A DNA stretch of 64,000 nucleotides, from NCBI GenBank assembly GCA_009837885.1, contig VXSP01000046.1, positions 1 through 64,000 on the forward strand, in the 5' to 3' direction. This DNA is from Holophagales bacterium (GTDB lineage Bacteria > Acidobacteriota > Thermoanaerobaculia > Multivoradales > Multivoraceae). How positions within the stretch are numbered: position 1 is the stretch's first letter; each line of letters opens with the position of its first letter. Shown piece by piece: positions 1 to 8,934 of the stretch. Below the pieces are notes generated by a model that saw nothing but the letters and a program-made list of their open reading frames with translations, was not told where the DNA came from and ran no database searches. The position numbers were made by a program, and so were the translations under genes.

Positions 1-221
1 CCCCCCCCCCCCCCCCATTTTGGAGGTATCTAAGTGTTCTCTGGAGAGGCCGAGGGATGGGTTATGCGTGTCCTCGTACCCGGTCAATGCGGCCCGTCTC
101 GCAAACCAGTTCGCTCTTCGATCCCCCCAGATGGGGGGACTCCATGCCTCTCTACTTTGCAAGAAAGGTAGCTCTTCGTTGATTGGCGTCGACCGCTGTG
201 GAAGGCGGCGCTTCGGGAAGG
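1..221. other. Left edge: poly-C run and non-coding sequence
   Basis: The window opens with a run of 16 C residues, which may be a real homopolymer or an assembly-edge artefact. Positions 123-138 form a perfect CCCCCC-AGAT-GGGGGG hairpin. No open frame here resembles a protein. The stretch ends where similarity to the prfC tail begins. Confidence 0.4.
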
Positions 222-511
222 CTAGGCGCCGGACTGCTCCCGGGTCGCGGGGAAACGGACTCGGGCGCGTACTCCGCGGCGCGGTCGAGCCAGTAGCGGT
301 TGGGGGCCAGGAAGAGAGGCGCGCCGTTGTGGTCGTGAGCGATCTTCGCCTCGTTGCGGCGCACGAAGTCGCGCACCGTCCGTTCGCTCGGCCGCCTGCT
401 GCGGCTGCGGCGCCGGCGCGTGGCGGGCGAGGCCGCCGAGCAGCGACCCGACACCGAAGCTGCGCAGAGCGCTGCCGAAGTAGACCGGAGTCCGGTTGCC
501 CGAAAGCTGCC
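222..511 (-). pseudogene. Decayed partial copy of prfC (release factor 3 C-terminal part)
   Basis: Minus-strand translations in two frames match the intact prfC at 11619-13211. One frame carries 'SGNRTPVYFGSALRSFG' and 'APQPQQAAERT'; the other carries 'VRDFVRRNEAKIAHD' and 'LDRAAE'. Even the TAG stop at 222-224 lines up with the stop of intact prfC. The segment corresponding to 11781-12355 of the intact gene (575 nt, not a multiple of three) is missing, so the two halves lie in different frames. The 5' two thirds, including the GTP-binding domain, are absent: similarity stops near 511. The remnant cannot encode a release factor. It sits on the far side of the protease array from intact prfC, in the same orientation. 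Confidence 0.85.
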
Positions 512-819
512 GCCGCCTGTCTTCGTGGCTGGTGGACGCGACCTGGTTCGACAACGGCTCGCTTTCCGGGACCCCCCAAATGGAACCCGACTTCGTGCCC
601 CAAGATACTTGCAGCAAGAGAGTCACTTGGCGAAGTGTGTAGGTAGCCGTGTACCTCGAAAGAGGGAGATGCGCGTAGCGCAGCCATCCTGTATGAAGAA
701 GCTGCCGGCGCGGCTTCGGAAGGTCAGGGAAAGCGCGCAATGTTGGTGTGCCGTCTTCTGGAAGTCCGAGGAAGCGTCGCAGGGACGCTGCCCCCCAAGA
801 CCCGTCGAAGGAGGGTTCG
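512..819. other. Non-coding junction between prfC remnant and transposase fragment
   Basis: No convincing gene is visible. The sequence between the end of prfC similarity (about 511) and the transposase start has short frames without recognisable motifs. A strong Shine-Dalgarno GGAGG at 809-813 precedes the GTG at 820. This stretch may be the non-coding end of the insertion element to which the transposase belonged. Confidence 0.4.
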
Positions 820-1440
820 GTGCCGACAGTCGATCCACATCGCTTGGAGACGCTGGAAGAAGTCCGCCGCTTTCTGGCCCGCGAACGAGGCGGTGGACGC
901 CAGGCCCCCGACCGCGCGTCGGCCTACAGGATCGTCGAGGAATCTCTGACGCGTTTCCGTTACCACGAGCTGCCGAGGTCCGACAAGGGCGTGGTGCTCC
1001 GCTACCTGGCAAGGGTGACGGGCAAGTCGCCGCCGCAGATTCAACGCCTCGTACGCCAGCATCGTGAGACCGGCCTCATCCGGGACCGGCGCGGCGCTCC
1101 GCCCAGCGCGTTCAGGCGGAGTTACACGAGGGCCGACATCCGGCTTCTGGCTGATATTGATCAGGCGCTCGGCCAACTGTGCGGTCCCAGCACACGACGG
1201 GTGATGCGGCGCCTGTTCGAGGAGTATGGGGACGAGCGCTTCGAGCGCCTGGCGTCGATCTCGAACGGCCATTTCTACAACCTGCGCAAGTCGACCACCT
1301 ACCGGCGCCGCCGCACAACGGGCCCCAAGCGAAGGGTGGCCGTAACCGGGGCGATCCGGGGAGGAGGCCGGAAGCCCGTCTCGATTCGGTCCGGCGCGGC
1401 GAGGCGGCGGCTCGGGAAGAGGGCTTCACGGCGCACATGA
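820..1440 (+). pseudogene. Truncated transposase (N-terminal DNA-binding part of an integrase-core family transposase)
   Basis: The frame from GTG 820, with GGAGG six bases upstream, encodes about 206 residues. They show the N-terminal half of a common DDE/integrase-core transposase family: 'RFRYHELPRSDKGVVLRYLA', an HTH-like 'GKSPPQIQRLVRQHRETGLI', then 'RLASISNGHFYNLRKSTTYR'. From memory, members of this family are about twice this length and continue into an rve catalytic core, which is missing entirely here. From about 1383 the reading frame runs into sequence that is repeated downstream of the other protease genes (7735-7776 and 4846-4886), so the C-terminus is an artefact of fusion to the protease repeat unit. 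The IS family is not assigned. It cannot transpose by itself. Confidence 0.8.
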
Positions 1441-2583
1441 GAGCGCCGCCGGATCGGCCAGGGCGCCAAGCTCGCCCTCGCTCCTCGAGTAGTGGTAGAC
1501 CTCGCCGGTCACGGTGTCCGTGACCGACAGCTCGAAGGGCAGGGAGGTTGCGGAAGCCGCGTACACCCAGTGGTGCCCGTTCACTCCGCAGCCGTCCAGC
1601 ACCTTGACCAGCACTTCCCAGTTGCCCGGCTCGAAGAACCAGAACAGGCCCGAGTCATCGGTCTGCCGGTAGGCGGTCCGGGCCAGGCCGCGGTCGTCAG
1701 CCGTCGACCACTCGATCCCGACCTCGAAGCGGCCGTCTCCGATCAGGAGCGTCTCGCCTCCCGACGGCAAGGTCGATCCCGACAGGGCTTCTCGCGGCTC
1801 GCAGAGGCTCGAGAAGGCCTCGGGGTCCACCACGGCGGAAGCCGTCCGTCCCGCTTCGTTCCGGAACTCCTTCGACTCTCCCGCGGCCGTGTCGGTGACC
1901 CGGATCACGTAGCCCAGGTCGGTCGCCGAAGCGGCGTAGACCCAGTGGTGGGCGTTGATGGCGCAGCCGTTCAGCACCTTGACCAGGACCTCCCAGTTGT
2001 CGCCGTCGAAGAAGCTGAACAGCGCGGAGTCGTTCGTGCCGGCGTGAACCAGCCGGCCCGGGTGGAGACTCCCGTCAGGATGCTGCCATTCGACGGCCAC
2101 CTCGTAGCGTGAGTCCTGCAGGCACGCCGCCTCGCCGCCCGACACGCAGCTTCCGGCCGGGTCTGCGGCCTCCACCTGGAACATCCGGGACCAGGTCGAC
2201 TCGACACCGGCGCCTCCGACGGTCAGCGTGGCGCGGTAGAAGCCGGGCGCCTCCCATCTGTGCTTGACGGTCTTTCCTCGTGGCGCCGTGCCTGCCGTCT
2301 CGAAGTCCCATGACCGGCTCGCCACCGTGCCGGAACTGGTGTCGGCGAAGCCGATCTCGTCGCCGGTCCGGATCCGGCAAAGCTCGTCCAGGCAGTGGAC
2401 GTCGACGCTGAACGCCGCTTCGGGTGGTACCGGTCGCGCGACGAAGCCCGAATCCTCATCCGCCGGAGGCGGGTCGGCGCTGTCTCCCGCCGGTCCACCG
2501 CCGCCATTGCCCCCGGGACTGTCGCTGGCGCTGGAGCCGGCCGGGTACAGCTTCCTGACCGCGGCCCGGTCATCTGCCGACAA
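1414..2583. repeat. Long direct repeat, copy 1 (identical to 7765-8934)
   Basis: Reading line against line at an offset of 6351, I find no difference from 7765-8934. The match begins after 'gcggcggctcggg/gcggcggcggggg' and ends where 'caaactgg' meets 'caacttgg'. It covers the 3' end of the first protease gene: PKD domain, both C-terminal domains, and a few bases downstream. Confidence 0.85.
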
Positions 2584-4740
2584 ACTGGTTACAGGACTGC
2601 TCCTGCTGATGGTCGCATTCATGATGTTGGCCCCACCCGCGTCCGAATGACCGATTCCCAACGCGTGCCCGAGTTCGTGCGCAAGGACACTCTTGAGGCC
2701 ATCCGCATCTCGTGTGGTCGCGTTGTCGCCTAGCCGGATATGAACGGAGTCCAGTCTGTATGCCTTACCCGTACCTCCTGGAATCGAGTGGACCGTGTAG
2801 TCATCGTCTATGTTGCAAGACCATCCCACCAGAGCCGAGCCCAGAACACGACTGTTGTCGCAGGCCGGAACCATGACCGGCCTGGGGTTGTTCCCTGGCG
2901 TGTAGTAGCCGTCATCGTTTGTGCCGGCTGTGCACTTGCTGGCTCGCGTCTCCGTGGTCGAACCGGGCACCAACAACGTTGTGGAGTTGCCGACAGTGGT
3001 TCCATTGCCCCGATCCCACGTCGCATCCGTGCACTTGTACTTGTTCCTTGACGAGTGGCTCATGGCGCCGTCCTCGTCGTAAAAGGCGACGCCGTAGTCG
3101 TCGACGAACAGTTGCTCTCCAGCGCCGGTGTAGTCCACGGCAGCGCCGACGGCGCTACTCGTGTTGAGCAGATTTCTGGACGTGATCGCACCGCAACCCA
3201 AGCGATCCTGAGAAGCGCCGATCTCCACACTAATGAATGATTGCCAATAGTCGGTGTGGTCGAACGCTCCTTTCCTTGAATTCACCAGTGGATCCGCGAG
3301 GGTCGAGCCGGTGAAGGCCCGGCTGCCCGCGCTCTTCCAGATCTTCACAGCATCGTTGACAGCGCTGACTTTCTGCTCAGGCGTAAGCCAACTGCCTTGA
3401 TTCGGATCGACATCAATCGAGAAGTTGCGTTCGTAGTAGCCAGGGTTGCATCCATCTACGCCACAGTACAAAGTGAATCCAGGATCGAAGTTCTTCCAAC
3501 GGATGAATCGGAAGACCACGTCATCGGCAGCAAGTTTTACGTCGCCAGTGTCGAATGTTCCATTGCCGTTCCGATCCTCGTAATAGAACTCCCCATTGGG
3601 ATTCCAAGTGTGATTAGTTTCGTGGTAGGCTGCTTCGTTTTCGCACGGAACCTCGCTCTCTGGACCATCATGCACCCCATTGCCATTGGAATCGTAGAAT
3701 CTCTCAGCCTCGTCCCAATGGCCGCTGCCGTCAGCATCTATGTACTCATCGGCTAGCGTCAAAGTCTGGTTGCAGTCAAGGTCATGGAGCCAGTCGCCCT
3801 CGTCGTGCTGGCCGTTTCCGTTCAGATCAGAGTATGGTTCCCCCGGATCTCGGTAGCAACTTCCGTTTCGATCCTCCCATGGCTCCGGCGGGTCGTACTG
3901 TCCGTTGCCAGGGTTACTTCCATCGCCCCAGGGCCAGTTGTCATACCACTCCTCTTCATCGTCCCACTCACCGTTGTTGTTGTAATCAACCGTCAGGGTC
4001 TCTGCGTCGTCCCATTGTCCATTGTCGTTGTCATCGTGCCAGCGTTCAGGGTACGGCTCAAACAGGCCATTGGCATCCTCATCGTTGTAACAGACGCCTC
4101 TGGTGGTGTCATACCTGTAGCCATCCGCAGGCCGATATGGATTCGCTTCGCCCTTCTCGCGCCCGCAACTCCAGTCCCTGATCCAGGTCGCGGCCTGGGT
4201 CACACGGTGCGGGCCGGGAAGCGAGTCCACCCGATAGTCCGCGGCACGGTCTACTCCCGCGACTCGATCCACGATCCAGTCGTTGAATCGCTCGGTGTTG
4301 CGGAAGCCGGATTCCCCAATGTGGCGATCCAGATGTCCCCGGTCTTCGAAGAATGCGCCAAGCCCGAGATCGACAGTGTGGTAGAGGCCGGGCGCATACT
4401 GTCTCAGGAAGAGGAGGACCGCGTCGCCCGGTCTGAGCATCCGGAGGCCCATGAGTCTCGTCGTATGGGCGCCCGGTTGGCGAACGAGCACGGTACTGCC
4501 GGGAATGGCGCCTTTCAGGACGCGCTCGACCCGGACGAGCGCATCGGTGGTTCGCTCGTCAACGACGGCCGAATGCTCGACGACTCCGTAGAGAACAAGG
4601 GGCGTTTCCGCGAGCAAGTCCGCATCGGCTGGAATCACGTACGTGGTCGTATGGCCGACCGAGGCGAGCAGGGCTCCGAGGAGAACCGCGATAGCGGTAG
4701 GGGCGGCCGGTTTGTCGGGTCGGGTGAGCTCTCTACGCAT
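1426..4740 (-). CDS. Secreted matrixin-like zinc metalloprotease with EF-hand-type array, PKD and twin C-terminal domains (paralog A)
   Basis: 1104 aa. I start at ATG 4740 (MRRELTRP) because GGGAG lies seven bases upstream and a signal peptide follows (AIAVLLGALLASVGHT); the frame is open further upstream but reads through repeat sequence. Order: signal peptide 1-34; N-terminal domain to about 165; about 215-405 an acidic array of calcium-loop-like units such as DDNDNGQWDDAE, DLNGNGQHDEGD and DRNGNGTFDTGD; protease domain with HELGHALGIGH (zinc ligands H688, H692, H698; catalytic E689) and a Met-turn IMNA; Gly/Pro linker; PKD domain about 773-842; two related C-terminal domains about 873-970 and 1000-1104, each with an 'NWEVLVKVL(N/D)GC' motif. 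Family knowledge: metzincins (M10-like) are secreted zinc endopeptidases. The substrate is unknown. It is the last of three tandem paralogs on this strand, and its 3' third is shared with paralog C. Confidence 0.85.
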   Translation of the reverse strand: MRRELTRPDKPAAPTAIAVLLGALLASVGHTTTYVIPADADLLAETPLVLYGVVEHSAVVDERTTDALVRVERVLKGAIPGSTVLVRQPGAHTTRLMGLRMLRPGDAVLLFLRQYAPGLYHTVDLGLGAFFEDRGHLDRHIGESGFRNTERFNDWIVDRVAGVDRAADYRVDSLPGPHRVTQAATWIRDWSCGREKGEANPYRPADGYRYDTTRGVCYNDEDANGLFEPYPERWHDDNDNGQWDDAETLTVDYNNNGEWDDEEEWYDNWPWGDGSNPGNGQYDPPEPWEDRNGSCYRDPGEPYSDLNGNGQHDEGDWLHDLDCNQTLTLADEYIDADGSGHWDEAERFYDSNGNGVHDGPESEVPCENEAAYHETNHTWNPNGEFYYEDRNGNGTFDTGDVKLAADDVVFRFIRWKNFDPGFTLYCGVDGCNPGYYERNFSIDVDPNQGSWLTPEQKVSAVNDAVKIWKSAGSRAFTGSTLADPLVNSRKGAFDHTDYWQSFISVEIGASQDRLGCGAITSRNLLNTSSAVGAAVDYTGAGEQLFVDDYGVAFYDEDGAMSHSSRNKYKCTDATWDRGNGTTVGNSTTLLVPGSTTETRASKCTAGTNDDGYYTPGNNPRPVMVPACDNSRVLGSALVGWSCNIDDDYTVHSIPGGTGKAYRLDSVHIRLGDNATTRDADGLKSVLAHELGHALGIGHSDAGGANIMNATISRSSPVTSLSADDRAAVRKLYPAGSSASDSPGGNGGGGPAGDSADPPPADEDSGFVARPVPPEAAFSVDVHCLDELCRIRTGDEIGFADTSSGTVASRSWDFETAGTAPRGKTVKHRWEAPGFYRATLTVGGAGVESTWSRMFQVEAADPAGSCVSGGEAACLQDSRYEVAVEWQHPDGSLHPGRLVHAGTNDSALFSFFDGDNWEVLVKVLNGCAINAHHWVYAASATDLGYVIRVTDTAAGESKEFRNEAGRTASAVVDPEAFSSLCEPREALSGSTLPSGGETLLIGDGRFEVGIEWSTADDRGLARTAYRQTDDSGLFWFFEPGNWEVLVKVLDGCGVNGHHWVYAASATSLPFELSVTDTVTGEVYHYSRSEGELGALADPAALSCAP

Positions 4741-4886
4741 TGATCGTCTCCCTGATGGCTCTTCGGATGGACGGATTCGTCGACGCGCGACGAGGACCAG
4801 AGGCGGAGCGCGCGCGTTGGAGGTCGCGTGTGCGGGCGGCGTCGATTCGGTCCGGCGCGACGACGTGGCGGCGCGGGAGGAGGGCC
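4741..4886. repeat. Intergenic repeat between protease paralogs (copy upstream of A)
   Basis: This 146-bp spacer is closely similar to 7632-7776. Both contain 'cgaggaccagaggcggagcg', 'cgcgttggaggtcgcgtgtg' and 'attcggtccggcgcg' in the same order. The last part recurs a third time at 1383-1425, downstream of paralog A. The spacer is therefore part of the tandemly duplicated unit and also holds the ribosome-binding site of paralog A. Confidence 0.8.
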
Positions 4887-7631
4887 TCACGGCGCACATG
4901 AGAGCGCCGCCGGATCGGCCAGGCCGCCAAGCTCGCCCTCGCTCCTCGAGTAGTGGTAGACCTCGCCGGTCACGGTGTCCGTGACCGACAGCTCGAAAGG
5001 CAGGGAGGTCGCGGAAGCGGCGTACACCCAGTGGTGTCCGTTCACTCCGCAGCCGTCCAGCACCTTCACCAGCACTTCCCAGTTGCTCGGCTCGAAGAAC
5101 CAGAACAGGCCCGAGTCCTCGGTGCCCCGCCGGACCGTCCGCGCCACGCCGGCATCCTCCGCCGTCGACCACTCGAGCCCCACCTCGAAGCGGCCGTCAC
5201 CAAGCGACAGCGTCTCGCCGCCGGCAAGAGCCGACCAGCCGGCCGGGGAGGCCGGCGCCGCGCAGTCGCTGGAGAACGCTTCCGCGTCCACCACCGCCGA
5301 GGCCACCTGACCCGCCTCGTTGCGGAACTCCTTCGACTCCCCCGTAGACGTGTCCGTCACCCGGATCACGTAGCCCAGATCCGTCGCCGAGGCCGCGTAC
5401 ACCCAGTGGTGGCCGTTGATCGAGCAGCCGTTCAGCACCTTCACCAGCATCTCCCAGTTGTCACGGTCGAAGAAACTGAACAGACCCGAGTCGTTCGTGC
5501 CCGCGTGGACCACGCGGGCCGCGTGGGGCGCGCCGTCACCGTCCTGCCACTCCACCTCGACCTCGTAGCGGGAGTCCTGGAGGCAGACCGTCTCCGGGCC
5601 CGGCACGCAGCTTCCGGCCGGCGACGCGGCGTCCACGCGGAACATCCGGGACAATGTCGAATCGGCGCCGGCTCCGTCGACGGTTAGCGTGGCGCCGTAG
5701 AAGCCCGGCGACAGCCAGGTGTGCGTGACGCTCTTGCCCGAGGGCCTACTGCCACTGGTGTCGAAGTCCCAGGAGCGCCTGGCCACGGTTCCCAAACTCG
5801 TATCTGTGAAGACAACGCTCTCACCGGCTCGGGCGCTGCACAGCCCGTCCGTGCAGGGAGTATTGACAGTGAAGAATGCAACCGGGGGAACCAGAGGCGG
5901 ATTGGACTCTCCCTCGCTGGCGGGGGGCGGATCAGGTTCGCCATCGTCACCACCGCCGCTACCACCCGGAACGTCATTGCCCACTGGGACCGATGGGCCA
6001 CCATCATCACCAGTCCCACCAGAAGAGTCACTGCCGTCATCGGAAGGGGGAGCCTTGGGATACAGCGCAGCCGCAGCAGACACGTCGTCAGGCTGTAGCG
6101 TGGTATGACCCGTATACACGGCGTGCATCAACGCATTCTTCTGTGAGTGAGCAATGCCAATGGTATGACCAAGCTCATGACCCAGAACTGATACAACACT
6201 ATGATCTGTGTTCGGGTCGTACTGACTCAAGTTACGAATCCAGATGCCTCCAAAATCAGCACGGTACGCCTGTCCGTCGCCATTAGGAATATCGTGCAGC
6301 GTCGATCCTTCGGCGCCTGAGCACACCGTGTTTATCTTGGCGAGGCCCAGTACGTTCTTGTTGCTGCAAGCAGGCACCTTGTAGGCTGCCACGTTGGAGC
6401 CCGGAGAGTAGTATCCGCTGGCGTCGGTGCGGCTTGTGCAGAGCGTCGCCCTGTTGGCAGCTTCTGTCCTCTGGGCGTCGGTCGGATCCTTGACGAAGAC
6501 GTCTCCATTCCCGGCCGTTGTTCCTGTGATGCTGTCCCACGTAGCGTCAGAGCACTTGTACTTGTTCGTTGAGGCGTGACTAACGGCACCGCCCTCATCG
6601 TAGAAAATCACCTTGTCGTCGTCACTGAAGAGCGGCTCCGGGTTCTCACCGAACGTCACAGCCTGCCCCCGCGCACTGCTCGTGTTGTACCGGCGCTCGG
6701 ACGTGACATTAGAACACCCCATCTCGTCCTCTGGGACCCCCAGGTAAACGCCGATGTGCGCCTCCCAGACATGAGAACGATCCGTACTCGGTTCTCGCCA
6801 TCTGACTATCGGATCTGAGACAGTCGGACCCGTAAACGCCCTGCTACCGTTCCCCTTCCACATATTCACTGCGGAGTTCACTGCCGCCAGCGCCTGCGCC
6901 TGGGTCAGCCAGCCGCCAGTATCGGGACTCACATCAACAGTGAAGTTCCTCTCGGCGGTGTAACCGTCTGATTCGTAGAGGCTGTAGTCATCGTCGAATT
7001 GTTTCCAGCGAATCAACCCAGGTGAGTGCAAGACATTTCCTTCCCGATCAACCTGCTCACAGGATTCCATCAAGGTATACGCTGAACGCACGCGTACCGG
7101 CCCCGGAATGGTGTCGACGAGGTAGTCGGGTTCCCTCTTGATGCCGTCTCCTCTGTCAACGATCCACCGGCTGAAAGCGCGGGTGTTCCTGTACCCGTCC
7201 TCATGGACACCTCGCCACAGGTGCTCTCTGTCCTCGAAGAAGACACCCAGGCCCATGTCGACCGGGCGGTAGACGCCGGCTTCGGCCGGGTAGAGAAACA
7301 AGAGCGTGCGGTCTCCCTTCCGCAACATTGGAAGGCCCATCACTATCGTTCCGTTTCCCCCCACTTGACGTACACGGACTACACTGCCCGAAACGGAGCC
7401 CTTGAGGATCCGGTCAACCCGAACGAATGCATCCGTGTTGCTCTGCCCAGGCACAACCATCGTGTACTCCACGACTCCGTAGAGAACGAGGGGCGTGTCC
7501 GCGAGGAAGTCCGCATCGGCTGGGATCACGTACGTGGTCGTATGGCCGGCCGGGGCGAGCAGGGCTGCGAGGAGAACCGCGATGGCGGTAGGGGCGGCCT
7601 GGCTGTCGGTTCGTGTGAGTTCTTTACGCAT
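4887..7631 (-). CDS. Secreted matrixin-like zinc metalloprotease, short paralog lacking the EF-hand-type array (paralog B)
   Basis: 914 aa from ATG 7631 (MRKELTRT), with AGGGAGG about seven bases upstream and a signal peptide (AIAVLLAALLAPAGHT). The N-terminal domain matches paralogs A and C (TTYVIPADADFLADTPLVLY). Where A and C carry about 190 residues of DxNGNGxxD units, B goes almost directly from its N-terminal domain to the protease domain. The zinc motif is HELGHTIGIAH (H485, H489, H495; E486) with a Met-turn LMHAV. A Gly/Ser/Asp-rich linker (about 525-570), a PKD domain and the two 'NWE(M/V)LVKVL(N/D)GC' domains follow. The 5' half looks less GC-rich than the 3' half. It is the middle gene of the tandem trio. 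Substrate unknown. Confidence 0.83.
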   Translation of the reverse strand: MRKELTRTDSQAAPTAIAVLLAALLAPAGHTTTYVIPADADFLADTPLVLYGVVEYTMVVPGQSNTDAFVRVDRILKGSVSGSVVRVRQVGGNGTIVMGLPMLRKGDRTLLFLYPAEAGVYRPVDMGLGVFFEDREHLWRGVHEDGYRNTRAFSRWIVDRGDGIKREPDYLVDTIPGPVRVRSAYTLMESCEQVDREGNVLHSPGLIRWKQFDDDYSLYESDGYTAERNFTVDVSPDTGGWLTQAQALAAVNSAVNMWKGNGSRAFTGPTVSDPIVRWREPSTDRSHVWEAHIGVYLGVPEDEMGCSNVTSERRYNTSSARGQAVTFGENPEPLFSDDDKVIFYDEGGAVSHASTNKYKCSDATWDSITGTTAGNGDVFVKDPTDAQRTEAANRATLCTSRTDASGYYSPGSNVAAYKVPACSNKNVLGLAKINTVCSGAEGSTLHDIPNGDGQAYRADFGGIWIRNLSQYDPNTDHSVVSVLGHELGHTIGIAHSQKNALMHAVYTGHTTLQPDDVSAAAALYPKAPPSDDGSDSSGGTGDDGGPSVPVGNDVPGGSGGGDDGEPDPPPASEGESNPPLVPPVAFFTVNTPCTDGLCSARAGESVVFTDTSLGTVARRSWDFDTSGSRPSGKSVTHTWLSPGFYGATLTVDGAGADSTLSRMFRVDAASPAGSCVPGPETVCLQDSRYEVEVEWQDGDGAPHAARVVHAGTNDSGLFSFFDRDNWEMLVKVLNGCSINGHHWVYAASATDLGYVIRVTDTSTGESKEFRNEAGQVASAVVDAEAFSSDCAAPASPAGWSALAGGETLSLGDGRFEVGLEWSTAEDAGVARTVRRGTEDSGLFWFFEPSNWEVLVKVLDGCGVNGHHWVYAASATSLPFELSVTDTVTGEVYHYSRSEGELGGLADPAALSCAP

Positions 7632-7776
7632 TGATCGCCTCCCTGGGGACTGTCGGATGGACGGGTTCGTCGACGCGTGACGAGGACCAGAGGCGGAGCG
7701 CGCGCGTTGGAGGTCGCGTGTGCCGGCGGCCTCCATTCGGTCCGGCGCGGCGAGGCGGCGGCGGGGGAAGAGGGCT
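7632..7776. repeat. Intergenic repeat between protease paralogs (copy upstream of B)
   Basis: A 145-bp spacer matching 4741-4886 over most of its length, including 'cgaggaccagaggcggagcg'. It includes the 3' flank of paralog C and the ribosome-binding site of paralog B (AGGGAGG in minus-strand sense). It supports duplication of gene plus leader as one unit. Confidence 0.8.
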
Positions 7777-8934
7777 TCACGGCGCACATGAGAGCGCCGC
7801 CGGATCGGCCAGGGCGCCAAGCTCGCCCTCGCTCCTCGAGTAGTGGTAGACCTCGCCGGTCACGGTGTCCGTGACCGACAGCTCGAAGGGCAGGGAGGTT
7901 GCGGAAGCCGCGTACACCCAGTGGTGCCCGTTCACTCCGCAGCCGTCCAGCACCTTGACCAGCACTTCCCAGTTGCCCGGCTCGAAGAACCAGAACAGGC
8001 CCGAGTCATCGGTCTGCCGGTAGGCGGTCCGGGCCAGGCCGCGGTCGTCAGCCGTCGACCACTCGATCCCGACCTCGAAGCGGCCGTCTCCGATCAGGAG
8101 CGTCTCGCCTCCCGACGGCAAGGTCGATCCCGACAGGGCTTCTCGCGGCTCGCAGAGGCTCGAGAAGGCCTCGGGGTCCACCACGGCGGAAGCCGTCCGT
8201 CCCGCTTCGTTCCGGAACTCCTTCGACTCTCCCGCGGCCGTGTCGGTGACCCGGATCACGTAGCCCAGGTCGGTCGCCGAAGCGGCGTAGACCCAGTGGT
8301 GGGCGTTGATGGCGCAGCCGTTCAGCACCTTGACCAGGACCTCCCAGTTGTCGCCGTCGAAGAAGCTGAACAGCGCGGAGTCGTTCGTGCCGGCGTGAAC
8401 CAGCCGGCCCGGGTGGAGACTCCCGTCAGGATGCTGCCATTCGACGGCCACCTCGTAGCGTGAGTCCTGCAGGCACGCCGCCTCGCCGCCCGACACGCAG
8501 CTTCCGGCCGGGTCTGCGGCCTCCACCTGGAACATCCGGGACCAGGTCGACTCGACACCGGCGCCTCCGACGGTCAGCGTGGCGCGGTAGAAGCCGGGCG
8601 CCTCCCATCTGTGCTTGACGGTCTTTCCTCGTGGCGCCGTGCCTGCCGTCTCGAAGTCCCATGACCGGCTCGCCACCGTGCCGGAACTGGTGTCGGCGAA
8701 GCCGATCTCGTCGCCGGTCCGGATCCGGCAAAGCTCGTCCAGGCAGTGGACGTCGACGCTGAACGCCGCTTCGGGTGGTACCGGTCGCGCGACGAAGCCC
8801 GAATCCTCATCCGCCGGAGGCGGGTCGGCGCTGTCTCCCGCCGGTCCACCGCCGCCATTGCCCCCGGGACTGTCGCTGGCGCTGGAGCCGGCCGGGTACA
8901 GCTTCCTGACCGCGGCCCGGTCATCTGCCGACAA
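7765..8934. repeat. Long direct repeat, copy 2 (identical to 1414-2583)
   Basis: Second copy of the ~1.17-kb tract, covering the 3' third of paralog C. Outside it the two genes diverge at scattered positions (for example 'caacttggttacagg' here against 'caaactggttacagg'), so the homogenised block has sharp ends. Confidence 0.85.

Noticed and set aside
1..16. Run of 16 C at the very start, as a possible phase-variable tract or element end
   Set aside because: It lies exactly at the window edge with nothing readable before it. An assembly or sequencing artefact is as likely, so no function is claimed.
3510..4080. DxNGNGxxD array of the proteases as a dockerin for a cellulosome
   Set aside because: Dockerins have two such loops with fixed spacing. 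Here many loops are spread through about 190 internal residues, and no cohesin is in view.
4741..5172. N-terminal extension of protease A into paralog B (start at 5172), and of B to 7820
   Set aside because: The extensions read through repeat and intergenic sequence and would bury the signal peptides. ATG 4740 and ATG 7631 each have a good ribosome-binding site.
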